From JBOHRE01 sp050732635 (GTDB lineage Bacteria; Gemmatimonadota; Gemmatimonadetes; Longimicrobiales; RSA9), in assembly GCA_050732635.1 (NCBI GenBank), contig JBOHRE010000058.1:1-20859 (forward strand): 20,859 bases of DNA. The letters run 5' to 3'. Of this stretch, positions 7,404 through 14,645 are shown one piece after another. The translations under genes were made by a program, and so were the position numbers. The notes below the pieces were generated by a model. That model was given only the letters and a program-made list of their open reading frames with translations, did no database searches and was not told where the DNA came from. How positions within the stretch are numbered: position 1 is the first letter of the stretch; every line of letters starts with the position of its first letter.

Positions 7404-7443
7404 TGGTTAATGGTTGATGGTTGATGGTTGGTGGTTGGTGGTG
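7402..7443. repeat. Imperfect heptad tandem repeat (consensus GATGGTT), copy 2
   Basis: The heptads read GATGGTT, AATGGTT, GATGGTT, GATGGTT, GGTGGTT, GGTGGTG. Bases 7411-7439 are identical to 4717-4745. The array takes in the last two bases of the symporter stop codon. It fills almost the whole gap to the 3' end of the convergent phospholipase D gene. Confidence 0.85.
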
Positions 7444-7446
7444 GGG

Positions 7447-8745
7447 TCAGAGGAGGCGGGCGAAGAGGACGGCGAGGCGCTCGAGTAGGCGACCGACGGC
7501 AGCGCGGCGGCGAAAGGTTTCTAGATCGAGAGGGTCGGCCAGCTCGAGGTCTGCGAGAAAACGGTCGTGGAGGTGTTCGGCGACCTTGCGATCGTGCACG
7601 AGGAGGGCGACCTCGTCATTCAGCGACAGCGACCGGTTGTCGAAGTTGATGGTGCCGATCGAGGACCAACAGCGGTCGGCGACGAGGGTCTTTGCATGGA
7701 CCATCGTGGGCCGGTACTCGTAGATGCGGACGCCGGCGGCCAGCAGCGGCTCGAAATGACGACGACCGGCATACCAGACGGCCTTCTTGTCGGTGTTCGC
7801 GCCAGGTGTGAGGATGCGCACGTCGACGCCGCGGCTGACAGCGTCGATCAGAAAGCCGCGGAAGTCGTCATCGGGGATGAAGTAGGCGTTGGTGATGTAG
7901 AGCGACTCGCGGGCACCGGCGATGGCGAGCGCGAAGTACCGCTCGGCATCGGTGCTGCCGAGTGATGGCGCGGAGTAGAGGAGGCCGGCGTAGCTGTCGC
8001 CGGCCTGCTGCTCGGTCGCTCGAGGGAAGACGCGATCACCGACGATGAGCTCTCCCGTGGCTTCGGCCCAGTCGGCGGCGAAGGAGGATTGCAGCTGAGC
8101 GACGACGGGCCCGCGGAACCGCGCACTGGTGTCACGCCAGGCTCCAGGCTGGCGGCCGTCGCCCCGCCAGCGGTCATCGATCGCGAAGCCTCCCGTGTAG
8201 CCGATCACGCCGTCGATCACGACCGCCCGCATGTGTGAGCGCTGCTGCACCTTGTACAGCGTGCGCCAGCTCAGCGGCCGGAAGGTGGCGACATCGACGC
8301 CGGCCACCCGCAGCCGCTCGAAATAGTCGCCCCAGCGCGCCCGCGAGCCGAACGCATCGCGCAGGAACAGGACCGTGACGCCAGCGCGCGCGCGCTCGTG
8401 CAGGATCGCGCCGACCTCATCGGCGAGCCGTCCGGGCTTGAACCAGAAGACGTGCCAGGTGATCGTGTCCCGCGCCGCGCGCAGATCGGTGAACAGCCGC
8501 TCGAAGACGGCGCCATTGTCCAGGACGTCGACCGCGTTGCCGTCACGGAATGTCGTGTTGAGGTGGGCTTCGATGGTGCGCCGGAACAGCGGGTCGCCAA
8601 TGCCGGTCGCGCCGCCAGCGCGTTCGAGCCGGCGAATGACCGCCACCGGATTGCCGCGCGTCAGGAACTGGACGCCGATCCACGCGAACAGCAGGACGCT
8701 GGCGGCGACGAGAAGATCCGCCCAGAGCGGCAGGCTGATGTCCAT
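7447..8745 (-). CDS. Phospholipase D-like / cardiolipin synthase family protein
   Basis: The product has 432 residues with one N-terminal membrane helix (about 8-28) and two phospholipase D domains. Family members join or exchange phosphatidyl groups, for example in cardiolipin synthesis at the inner membrane. The first HKD motif is HMRAVVIDG (His171, Arg173, Asp178), followed by GYTGGFAIDDRW. Arg thus replaces the usual Lys. The second motif, HAKTLVAD (His350, Lys352, Asp357), is canonical and is followed by SIGTINFDNRS. Cardiolipin synthases often have two helices and about 480 residues, so this is a one-helix form. ATG 8745 is just before the helix and no strong Shine-Dalgarno sequence is seen. 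The gene is divergent from the MATE exporter with 12 bases between the starts. Cardiolipin synthesis is likely but not proven. Confidence 0.85.
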   Translation of the reverse strand: MDISLPLWADLLVAASVLLFAWIGVQFLTRGNPVAVIRRLERAGGATGIGDPLFRRTIEAHLNTTFRDGNAVDVLDNGAVFERLFTDLRAARDTITWHVFWFKPGRLADEVGAILHERARAGVTVLFLRDAFGSRARWGDYFERLRVAGVDVATFRPLSWRTLYKVQQRSHMRAVVIDGVIGYTGGFAIDDRWRGDGRQPGAWRDTSARFRGPVVAQLQSSFAADWAEATGELIVGDRVFPRATEQQAGDSYAGLLYSAPSLGSTDAERYFALAIAGARESLYITNAYFIPDDDFRGFLIDAVSRGVDVRILTPGANTDKKAVWYAGRRHFEPLLAAGVRIYEYRPTMVHAKTLVADRCWSSIGTINFDNRSLSLNDEVALLVHDRKVAEHLHDRFLADLELADPLDLETFRRRAAVGRLLERLAVLFARLL

Positions 8746-8757
8746 GGGTAGGGGTCC

Positions 8758-10185
8758 TTGACTGTGCAGAGCGCGCGACGCGCATCACGCCGGGGCGGCA
8801 CCGCGGCGGCGGCAGGTGCAAGGCGCTTGCCGGACGGATTCGGCAGTGAGCTCCGTCGTCTGCTCCGGCTGGCGGGCCCGATCGTGGTCAGCCAGCTGGC
8901 AGCCGTCGGCATGAACACCGCCGACACGATCATGGTGGGTCCGCTGGGCCCCGTCGCGCTGGCGGCGGTCGGCGTCGGCTCGGCCATCCACGTCTTCCTG
9001 GTTCTGCTGTTCAGCGGCGTGCTCGTCGGCATCTCGCCGCTGGTCAGCCACGCATTCGGTCGTGGTGACGCGACCGAGTGTCGGCAGGTCATGATCCAGG
9101 GTCTCTGGCTGGCGGTGCTGCTGAGCATCCCGGTGGCCATCGTGTCCTACTACGGAGGCTGGGTCGCCCGAGTGCTCGGTCAGGACGCCGCCGTTGCCGC
9201 GCTTGCCGGCGAGTACACGCGCGCGCTGGCGCCGGGCGTGACCCCGTTCTTCCTCTTCTTCGCGCTGCGCACATTCCTCGAGGCGATGGGCATCGCCCGG
9301 CCGTCCATGGCGTTCGCCTTCCTCGGCCTCGCCGTCAACATCCTGTTCAACTGGTTACTGATCTACGGCGTGGACGGCGTGATTCCGGCGCTGGGCGCAG
9401 CAGGCACGGGCTGGGCCACGACGATCGTACGCTGGAGCATGCTGGCGGCGATCCTCGGTTACGTGCTCCTCCGGCGTGAGCTGCGCGCGTTCGCGGCGCC
9501 GCGGCGAGTACCGGACAGGCAGCGCATCGCCGACATCACACGCGTCGGTACGCCGATCGGCGCGCAGCTGGCGCTCGAGGTCGGGCTCTTCGCGTTCGCC
9601 GCGATCATGATGGGCTGGCTCGGCCCGGTCGAGCTGGCCGCGCATCAGGTGACGATCAACCTGGCGGCGACGACATTCATGGTCGCGCTCGGCACGAGCC
9701 AGGCGGGCTCGATCCTCGTGGGTCAGCACATCGGCGCTGCGCGGCCGGACGCGGTGGGACGCGCCGTTGCCGCCACCTACACGGTGGCGGTGGGCGCGAT
9801 GGCGATCTTTGCCGTGCTTTTCGTCGTCGCGCCGGGCTTCCTGATCGGGTTGTACACGCCGAACGAGGCCATCGTGGATGTCGCGACCCGGCTGCTGCTG
9901 ATCGCCGCCGCGTTCCAGGTCTTCGATGGTGCCCAGGTGGCCGGCATCTCGGTACTGCGCGGCGCCGCGGACACGCGCGTGCCGATGAACATTGCCGCGA
10001 TCGGCTACTGGGGCGTCGGCGTCCCGGTCGCCTACCTGCTCGCCTTCGCGCTGCCGGTGGGCTATGGGCCGGTCGGCATCTGGATCGGGCTGTCGATCGC
10101 ACTGGCGGTGGTGGCCGTGCTGCTCGGCTTTCGCGTTCGCGGAATGCTGCGCCGCGTGCGGGATGCGCTCGAGCACGCGGCCTGA
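8758..10185 (+). CDS. MATE family efflux transporter (NorM-like)
   Basis: This inner-membrane antiporter exports cationic drugs, dyes or metabolites in exchange for Na+ or H+. It has 475 residues and about twelve hydrophobic segments in two MatE repeats (about 38-200 and 258-420). The start of repeat 1, LAGPIVVSQLAAVGMNTADTIMVG, is typical, as are GISPLVSHAFGRGD and the repeat-2 equivalents VGTPIGAQLALEVG and AGSILVGQHIGAARPDAVG. The annotated start is TTG 8758. The first 30 residues are Arg/Ala-rich and unlike the family, so translation may begin later, for example at TTG 8827. That would leave about 80 bases for promoters between this gene and the phospholipase D gene. The gene ends 7 bases from the convergent persulfide dioxygenase gene. 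The substrate is not predictable. Confidence 0.9.
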   Translation: MTVQSARRASRRGGTAAAAGARRLPDGFGSELRRLLRLAGPIVVSQLAAVGMNTADTIMVGPLGPVALAAVGVGSAIHVFLVLLFSGVLVGISPLVSHAFGRGDATECRQVMIQGLWLAVLLSIPVAIVSYYGGWVARVLGQDAAVAALAGEYTRALAPGVTPFFLFFALRTFLEAMGIARPSMAFAFLGLAVNILFNWLLIYGVDGVIPALGAAGTGWATTIVRWSMLAAILGYVLLRRELRAFAAPRRVPDRQRIADITRVGTPIGAQLALEVGLFAFAAIMMGWLGPVELAAHQVTINLAATTFMVALGTSQAGSILVGQHIGAARPDAVGRAVAATYTVAVGAMAIFAVLFVVAPGFLIGLYTPNEAIVDVATRLLLIAAAFQVFDGAQVAGISVLRGAADTRVPMNIAAIGYWGVGVPVAYLLAFALPVGYGPVGIWIGLSIALAVVAVLLGFRVRGMLRRVRDALEHAA

Positions 10186-10192
10186 GAGGCGG

Positions 10193-11635
10193 TCAGGCCC
10201 GCTGCGGCTCGCCGCGCTCGACGGGCCGGCCCTCGCCCTGCCAGGCCGAGAAGCCGCCACGCACGTTGCGCACATCCTCGAAGCGGCGCGCGAGCAGCAG
10301 GCTCTGCGCGATGGCGGCGCGGCTGCCGGACTGACAGTGCACGGCGATCGGCCGGTCGCGCGGGATCTCGTCGGCCCGATCCGGAAGCTCGCCCAGCGGG
10401 ATGTGGAGCACGCCGGGGATGTGGCCGGCCGCCCATTCGCTCCGGTCCCGCACATCGATGATCACCGCATCGCCGGCGACGGCTCGCGCCAGGCGCCCGG
10501 TGTCGACCTCGGCGGCGCTTTCCAGCGCGCCATGGCGAGCGGCCCATTCCTGCAGCACGCTGGCGCTCACCCAGCCGGCAACGCGGTCCAGCCCGATCAT
10601 GGCCAGGTCACGCACGACCTCCGACAGGGCGCCCGCGTGCTCGCGCTCATCGACCACGAGATAGACCTCGGCGTCGTAGGGCAGGAGCCACCCTGCCCAG
10701 GTCGTGAACGCTCGGTTGAGCGGAATGTTGATGGTGCCGGGAATGTGTGCCTGACGGAATGCACTCGCGGACCGGGTGTCGACGACGAGCCCGCCCGCGC
10801 CGAGCGCGCGCTCGAGTGCGGCGAGATCGCGCCGCGGCGGCGTCGCGAAGCCGTTCAGGACGCGCGGACCTTCACGGTTGATCCGCTTCATCTCAGCAAA
10901 GTACTTGGGCGGCTCGGGCTGATCCTCGAGCACCCAGTCGATGAAGCGGGCCTCATCGCTGATGGCCAGAGCGGGATTGAACAGCTTCTCGTAGCCGACC
11001 GTGCTTTGCGGCACGGCGCCGAGCGCCTTGCCGCAGGCGGAGCCGGCACCATGACCCGGCCACACCTGAACGTAGTCGGGCAGGGCCCGAAACCAATCGA
11101 GCGAGCGGAACAGCGCGCGCGCCGCCGTCGCTGCGGTGCCCGCGTGGCCCGCTGCCTTCTCGAGCAGGTCGGGGCGGCCGACGTCGCCCACGAAGACAAA
11201 GTCTCCGGTGAAGATGCCCATCGGCCGGTTCGCGCCGGCCCGGTCCGTGATGAGGAAGCTCAGGTGCTCCGGCGTATGACCCGGCGTGTGCACGACCTCG
11301 ACCTCGATGTTGCCGACGTGGAACCGGTCACCGTCGTTCAAGGCGGTGGCACCGTCGCTGCCGAGGAAGCCGTAGTGCCAATCCGCGTCGCCCTCGCCCG
11401 AGAGCAGCAGCCGCGCACCCGTCGCAGCCACCAGCTCGCGCGAGCCCGAGACGAAATCCGCATGGATGTGCGTCTCCGCCACGTGCGTGATCCGCAGCCC
11501 CTCCGCTTGCGCGCTTGCGAGGTACTGCGCGACGTCCCGATTCGCGTCCACGATCAACGCCTCGCCCGTCGTCGCGCACCCCACCAGCCAGCTCGCCTGC
11601 GCCAGCTTCTCGTCGTAGAAGCGCTCGAGGATCAT
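10193..11635 (-). CDS. Persulfide dioxygenase-sulfurtransferase, CstB-like (MBL plus two rhodanese domains)
   Basis: The product has 480 residues. The N-terminal metallo-beta-lactamase domain (about 1-250) is of the ETHE1/persulfide dioxygenase type. Ligands for a single Fe(II) are visible: His56 and His58 in ETHIHADF, His120 in TPGHTPEH and Asp145 in FTGDFVF, with PGHGAGSACG at 193-202. The fourth His of the THxHADH motif is Phe61. The first rhodanese domain (about 260-370) has no Cys at its active site (YLVVDEREHAG) and looks inactive. The second (about 378-475) has an active loop, HCQSGSRA, with Cys434. This order matches Staphylococcus CstB, which oxidises thiol persulfides to sulfite and transfers sulfur to give thiosulfate. 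The likely role is cytoplasmic sulfide/persulfide detoxification. No CstR-like regulator or sulfide:quinone reductase is nearby. ATG 11635 gives the expected N-terminus. Confidence 0.88.
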   Translation of the reverse strand: MILERFYDEKLAQASWLVGCATTGEALIVDANRDVAQYLASAQAEGLRITHVAETHIHADFVSGSRELVAATGARLLLSGEGDADWHYGFLGSDGATALNDGDRFHVGNIEVEVVHTPGHTPEHLSFLITDRAGANRPMGIFTGDFVFVGDVGRPDLLEKAAGHAGTAATAARALFRSLDWFRALPDYVQVWPGHGAGSACGKALGAVPQSTVGYEKLFNPALAISDEARFIDWVLEDQPEPPKYFAEMKRINREGPRVLNGFATPPRRDLAALERALGAGGLVVDTRSASAFRQAHIPGTINIPLNRAFTTWAGWLLPYDAEVYLVVDEREHAGALSEVVRDLAMIGLDRVAGWVSASVLQEWAARHGALESAAEVDTGRLARAVAGDAVIIDVRDRSEWAAGHIPGVLHIPLGELPDRADEIPRDRPIAVHCQSGSRAAIAQSLLLARRFEDVRNVRGGFSAWQGEGRPVERGEPQRA

Positions 11636-11849
11636 AGCGGACCGCCTTCAGGTTTCGACCGCCGACCGGGCGAGCGTCGTTTCGTGCGCAAAGCGACCCG
11701 ATTGGCTATTCATCGTCGGCCAGGACCGCCGGGCGCCGTGATCCGGGAAGGAATTGCTGCGCTCGGCACGTGGGCTGGGCAGACGCGTAGTCTGTTGCGC
11801 CAAAAGTAAAGAGGTAAGCGGCGATCCGCGACTACGAAAGGAGGGGATC
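11636..11849. other. Divergent intergenic region between the persulfide dioxygenase and hydrolase genes
   Basis: These 214 bases must hold promoters for both neighbours. On the plus strand the only clear signal is the strong Shine-Dalgarno AAAGGAGGGG at 11837-11846, five bases before ATG 11850. AAAAGTAAAGAGGTAA at 11802-11817 is a locally A-rich leader segment. I could not find a -35/-10 pair with acceptable spacing on either strand, nor an inverted repeat suggesting an operator. Confidence 0.5.
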
Positions 11850-12749
11850 ATGCGAAGGCTGGTGGTGCCCGGGCTGTGCTGTGGACTGGCGCTCGGCGCC
11901 TGCGGCACGACGAACGGCGCGTCGAGCGAGGCGCAGGCGGTCGATGACAGCGTGTTCATGGAGCGGATGCCGGGAGTGCAGCCGGGCGGTACGCAGGCCG
12001 GGCTGCCGGCGGGTGCGAGCGCTGCAGAAGAGCGGCTCGCGGCGTCACCGCGGCACGGCGAGTGGGTCACCGTGCGCACGGGTCCGGCCGACAGCGTGCG
12101 TGCCTGGGTGGTCTACCCGGAGCGCGCCGAGGCCGCGCCTGTGGTGGTGGTGATCCACGAGATCTTCGGGCTCTCGAACTGGATCCGCGCGGTGGCCGAC
12201 CAGTTCGCGGCCGACGGCTTCGTCGCGATCGCGCCGGATCTGCTGACCATGAAGGACATTCCGGCCGGCGCCGATGGTGCGCCCGATCCCGAGGTGGCGC
12301 GCACGCAGATCCGCACGCTGGACATGGACGACGTGCATCGTCAGATCCGAGCCGCGGCAGAGCACGCGATGGCGCTGCCGGCCGCGGCGCAGAGCTATGG
12401 CATTGTCGGCTACTGCTGGGGTGGCAGCGTCTCGTTCGCGCACGCCACCCGCTATCCGGATCTCGGTGCTTCGGTCGTCTACTATGGGACCTCGCCGGAT
12501 GCGGCCGCGATCGCGGGTGTGCGCACGCCCGTGCTCGGCCTCTACGGCGAGGATGATGCGCGCGTGAACGCGACGATCGCGCCCGCCGAGACCGCGATGC
12601 GCGAGGCGGGGCAGACGTTCGTGGCGCGGATCTACGAGGGAGCGGGGCACGGCTTCCTGCGGCAGCAGGACGGCCGCGAGGGCGCGAATCTACGCGCGAC
12701 GCAGCAGGCGTGGCCGGAGACTGTGCGGTGGTTCCGGGACCACCTGTGA
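11850..12749 (+). CDS. Dienelactone hydrolase family protein, predicted lipoprotein
   Basis: This 299-residue alpha/beta hydrolase has a signal peptide ending in the lipobox LGAC (Cys18), so it is probably exported and lipid-anchored. A Ser/Ala/Gly-rich linker of about 50 residues follows. The catalytic domain (about 70-299) shows HEIFGLSNW (Glu104), the nucleophile elbow GYCWGG (Cys189), LYGEDDARV (Asp235 or Asp236) and GAGHGFLR (His267). These correspond to the Glu, Cys, Asp and His of carboxymethylenebutenolidase. The family hydrolyses dienelactones, but many members act on other esters, so the substrate is open. ATG 11850 is fixed by a strong Shine-Dalgarno sequence, although the frame stays open to 11754. 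It is convergent with the APC permease gene about 500 bases away. Confidence 0.9.
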   Translation: MRRLVVPGLCCGLALGACGTTNGASSEAQAVDDSVFMERMPGVQPGGTQAGLPAGASAAEERLAASPRHGEWVTVRTGPADSVRAWVVYPERAEAAPVVVVIHEIFGLSNWIRAVADQFAADGFVAIAPDLLTMKDIPAGADGAPDPEVARTQIRTLDMDDVHRQIRAAAEHAMALPAAAQSYGIVGYCWGGSVSFAHATRYPDLGASVVYYGTSPDAAAIAGVRTPVLGLYGEDDARVNATIAPAETAMREAGQTFVARIYEGAGHGFLRQQDGREGANLRATQQAWPETVRWFRDHL

Positions 12750-12900
12750 GGGGCCGTCGACCGGACACTGCTCGCGCGGCGTGGAGTTGCCGGCGGGGGT
12801 GAGAGTTGAGGGTCGGCGACACGTCTCGCGGTTCCGGGCTCGCCCCACTGTTACCGCAGACTGGCCGCCGGTCGGCCATACCCCCTCACCACCCCTCGTG

Positions 12901-12920
12901 TTTTTGGTACAAGATGTACA
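12901..12920 (-). repeat. Inverted repeat site, left copy (TTTTTGGTACA-n3-TGTACA)
   Basis: The plus strand reads TTTTTGGTACA AGA TGTACA. The reverse complement of 13103-13122 is the same except for the three spacer bases. Each copy is itself partly palindromic (GTACA-n3-TGTAC). The flanking bases on the inner side also resemble those of the right copy when inverted, so the repeat unit is probably about 65 bases. Confidence 0.8.
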
Positions 12921-13068
12921 GCGCGCCGCCGGCCGCGCCCGCGATGGGACACCCGTCGCGGAGCGGGCGCAGCCAAGCGGCGGCAGCCAGGCGGTGTCGC
13001 CGTGCGCCGGCGCGGGTGGACGGCGTGAGGCGGCAGCCCTCGGGCGAGCCGCGCCCATGGCAAGGTGG

Positions 13069-13159
13069 CCTGTGTCGCGGAATGCGGCCGTGCGGCGGGG
13101 GGTGTACAACATGTACCAAAAATAAGAGGCTGCGCGGAGGGGCATTCCGCCGACACAGG
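13069..13159. repeat. Imperfect inverted repeat framing the right-hand site
   Basis: CCTGTGTCGCGGAATGC at 13069-13085 is mirrored by GCATTCCGCCGACACAGG at 13142-13159, with one extra base in the right arm. The 56-base loop contains the 20-base site at 13103-13122. Such an arrangement could fold into a long hairpin in RNA or single-stranded DNA. Its function is unknown. Confidence 0.6.
13103..13122 (+). repeat. Inverted repeat site, right copy
   Basis: The plus strand reads TGTACA ACA TGTACCAAAAA, the inverse of the left copy with a different 3-base spacer. It lies 182 bases from the left copy. Both sites point outward from the region between them. Confidence 0.8.
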
Positions 13160-13253
13160 AATGGGACCGCGCCCCACCGCGACCCCCGGTCCGCGGGCCC
13201 CGCCCGGTCCGTCCGAACGCGCGACGTGGGCTGCTGGCCGTCCGGCGTGAGAC

Positions 13254-14645
13254 TCAGGGCGCCGCGGCTGAGGGCGCGCTGCGATTCCAGATCGCGTAGG
13301 CGGGCGCGCCGAGCAGCACGATGCCGATGCCGATGAGGGCGCGGCCGGGCTGAGTGGCGATCGTATTGAGCACGATGGCGGCGGCCGAGAGGACGAAGAG
13401 CGCGGGCGTCCAGGGATAGCCGGGCACGCGAAACGCGCGCGGCGCGTCCGGGCGACGTCGCCGGAACACGAACACGGCGGCGGCGCCGAGCGCGTAGAAG
13501 ATCCAGCCGATGAAGACCACGTAGGTCAGGAGCTGCTCGAAGGTGCCGGTGGCGGCGAGCACGGCGGACCACACGCTCATGGCGACGACCGCAAATGCGG
13601 GCGTGCCGAAGCGCGGGTGAATCTCGGCGAGCTTGCGGAAGAAGAGTCCGTCGCGGGCCATGGCGAAGAAGATGCGCGACGCGGTGAGCACCACCGCGTT
13701 GGCGGCACTGAACATGGAGACCAGGATCGCGGCTGCGACCACGCGCGCGGCCCCGGTGCCGAAGAGCGCACCCGCCGCCTCGCTCGCGATGCGCTCGGAG
13801 GCAGCCGCGCGGTCGGCCCCGAGCGCCGCGAGGTAGCCGACGTTGGCCAGCAGGTAGAGCGCGATCAGAATCACGGTGCCGGCGGCGATGGCGCGAGGAA
13901 AGTCGCGCTGCGGTTTGACGGCTTCGCCGACGGAGAAGGTGACGTACTGCCAACCCTCGTAAGCCCAGAGCACGCCGATCATGGCGACGCCGACGCCGGA
14001 AAGCAGCGACACGGAGAGCGGCGCATCCAACGCGCCGCCGAGCGCGGGAAGCAGGCCGCGTCCGATGACGAGCAGCGCGGCGCTCAGCACCACGATCATG
14101 CCCGCCTTGATGGCCGTGCTCCAGTTCTGTACGACCGCGCTCTGCCGCGTGCCTCGCACGTTGATCGCGGCAATGACCAGAATCGTCATCAGTGCAACGC
14201 CGCGCGAGGCGGTCGGCCCGAGCGTGATGAAGGTCCCGCTATAGGCGGCGAAGGCGACGGCGAGCGTCGCCACCGAGCCGCTGGCAATGACGAAGAACAT
14301 GGTCCAGCCGAGCAGGAACCCGGCAAAGCGGCCGAAGGCATTGCGCACGAAGACGTAGAGCCCACCGGCCTCCGGCTCGAGCGCGCCGAGCTCGCCGTAG
14401 GTGAGTGCACCCAGCAGCGAGAGTACGCCGGCGACGATCCAGACGAGCATTGCCCAGCCGACATCGCCGCCGACCTGGCGCAGCACGATGCCGGGAACGA
14501 GGAAGATGCCGGAGCCGATGACAGAGCCGACGACGATCAGCGTGAGGTCGCGGAACGTGAGCGTGCGCGCGAGCGCGCGGCCGGGCGCTTCGCCGAAGGC
14601 CGGCAGAGTCGCGGACCCGCGCGCCGCGAAGCGCGGCAGCTTCAG
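13254..14645 (-). CDS. APC superfamily amino acid permease, probable CTG start
   Basis: This inner-membrane amino acid/polyamine transporter has about twelve hydrophobic segments. With the CTG start at 14645 it has 463 residues, a normal length for the family. TM1 carries the hallmark GSVIGSGIF at 40-48. Other family features are GALTYGELGALEPEAGGLYVFVRNAFG, the ANVRGT-like INVRGTRQSAVVQNWST, YEGWQYVTFSVGEAVKPQRDFPRAI, and SRIFFAMARDGLFF. The first ATG/GTG/TTG in frame is GTG 14486 (residue 54), which lies after TM1 and would delete the substrate-binding helix. The frame upstream is open and coding-like to CTG 14645, which overlaps the kinase stop codon as CTGA. It is the third gene of the kinase operon. 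Its substrate is unknown. Confidence 0.85.
   Translation of the reverse strand: MKLPRFAARGSATLPAFGEAPGRALARTLTFRDLTLIVVGSVIGSGIFLVPGIVLRQVGGDVGWAMLVWIVAGVLSLLGALTYGELGALEPEAGGLYVFVRNAFGRFAGFLLGWTMFFVIASGSVATLAVAFAAYSGTFITLGPTASRGVALMTILVIAAINVRGTRQSAVVQNWSTAIKAGMIVVLSAALLVIGRGLLPALGGALDAPLSVSLLSGVGVAMIGVLWAYEGWQYVTFSVGEAVKPQRDFPRAIAAGTVILIALYLLANVGYLAALGADRAAASERIASEAAGALFGTGAARVVAAAILVSMFSAANAVVLTASRIFFAMARDGLFFRKLAEIHPRFGTPAFAVVAMSVWSAVLAATGTFEQLLTYVVFIGWIFYALGAAAVFVFRRRRPDAPRAFRVPGYPWTPALFVLSAAAIVLNTIATQPGRALIGIGIVLLGAPAYAIWNRSAPSAAAP

Larger units (their letters stand above)
12750..13253. other. Gene-free convergent region with repeats
   Basis: About 500 bases lie between the ends of the hydrolase (plus) and permease (minus) genes. 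Frames are open on both strands, but the products are Arg/Pro/Ala-rich, lack recognisable domains and overlap each other, so I see no gene. The region holds the two inverted 20-base sites at 12901-12920 and 13103-13122. It also has a small hairpin TGGCCG-n5-CGGCCA at 12862-12878 and an inverted pair at 13069-13085/13142-13159. No T-run terminator is visible. Confidence 0.6.

Noticed and set aside
5714..7417. 567-residue plus-strand frame overlapping the symporter gene
   Set aside because: It is Arg/Ala/Gly/His-rich, without membrane segments or motifs, and is the +1 shadow of the DAACS symporter frame. A GGAGG followed by GTG at 5973 in its leader is probably coincidence.
4694..7443. Composite mobile element bounded by the two heptad arrays
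   Set aside because: The arrays are direct copies, but there is no transposase, no target duplication that I can see, and the bracketed genes have composition like their neighbours. Repeat spread is the simpler reading.
12862..12878. Rho-independent terminator at TGGCCG-n5-CGGCCA
   Set aside because: The stem is short and no T-run follows on either strand.
12690..13336. Overlapping open frames on both strands in the convergent gap (including 12781-13125 plus and 12886-13953 minus)
   Set aside because: All are Arg/Pro/Ala-rich and mutually overlapping. Their only shared feature is the Y-x-x-YQK end from the DNA repeat, which I report as a repeat rather than a gene.
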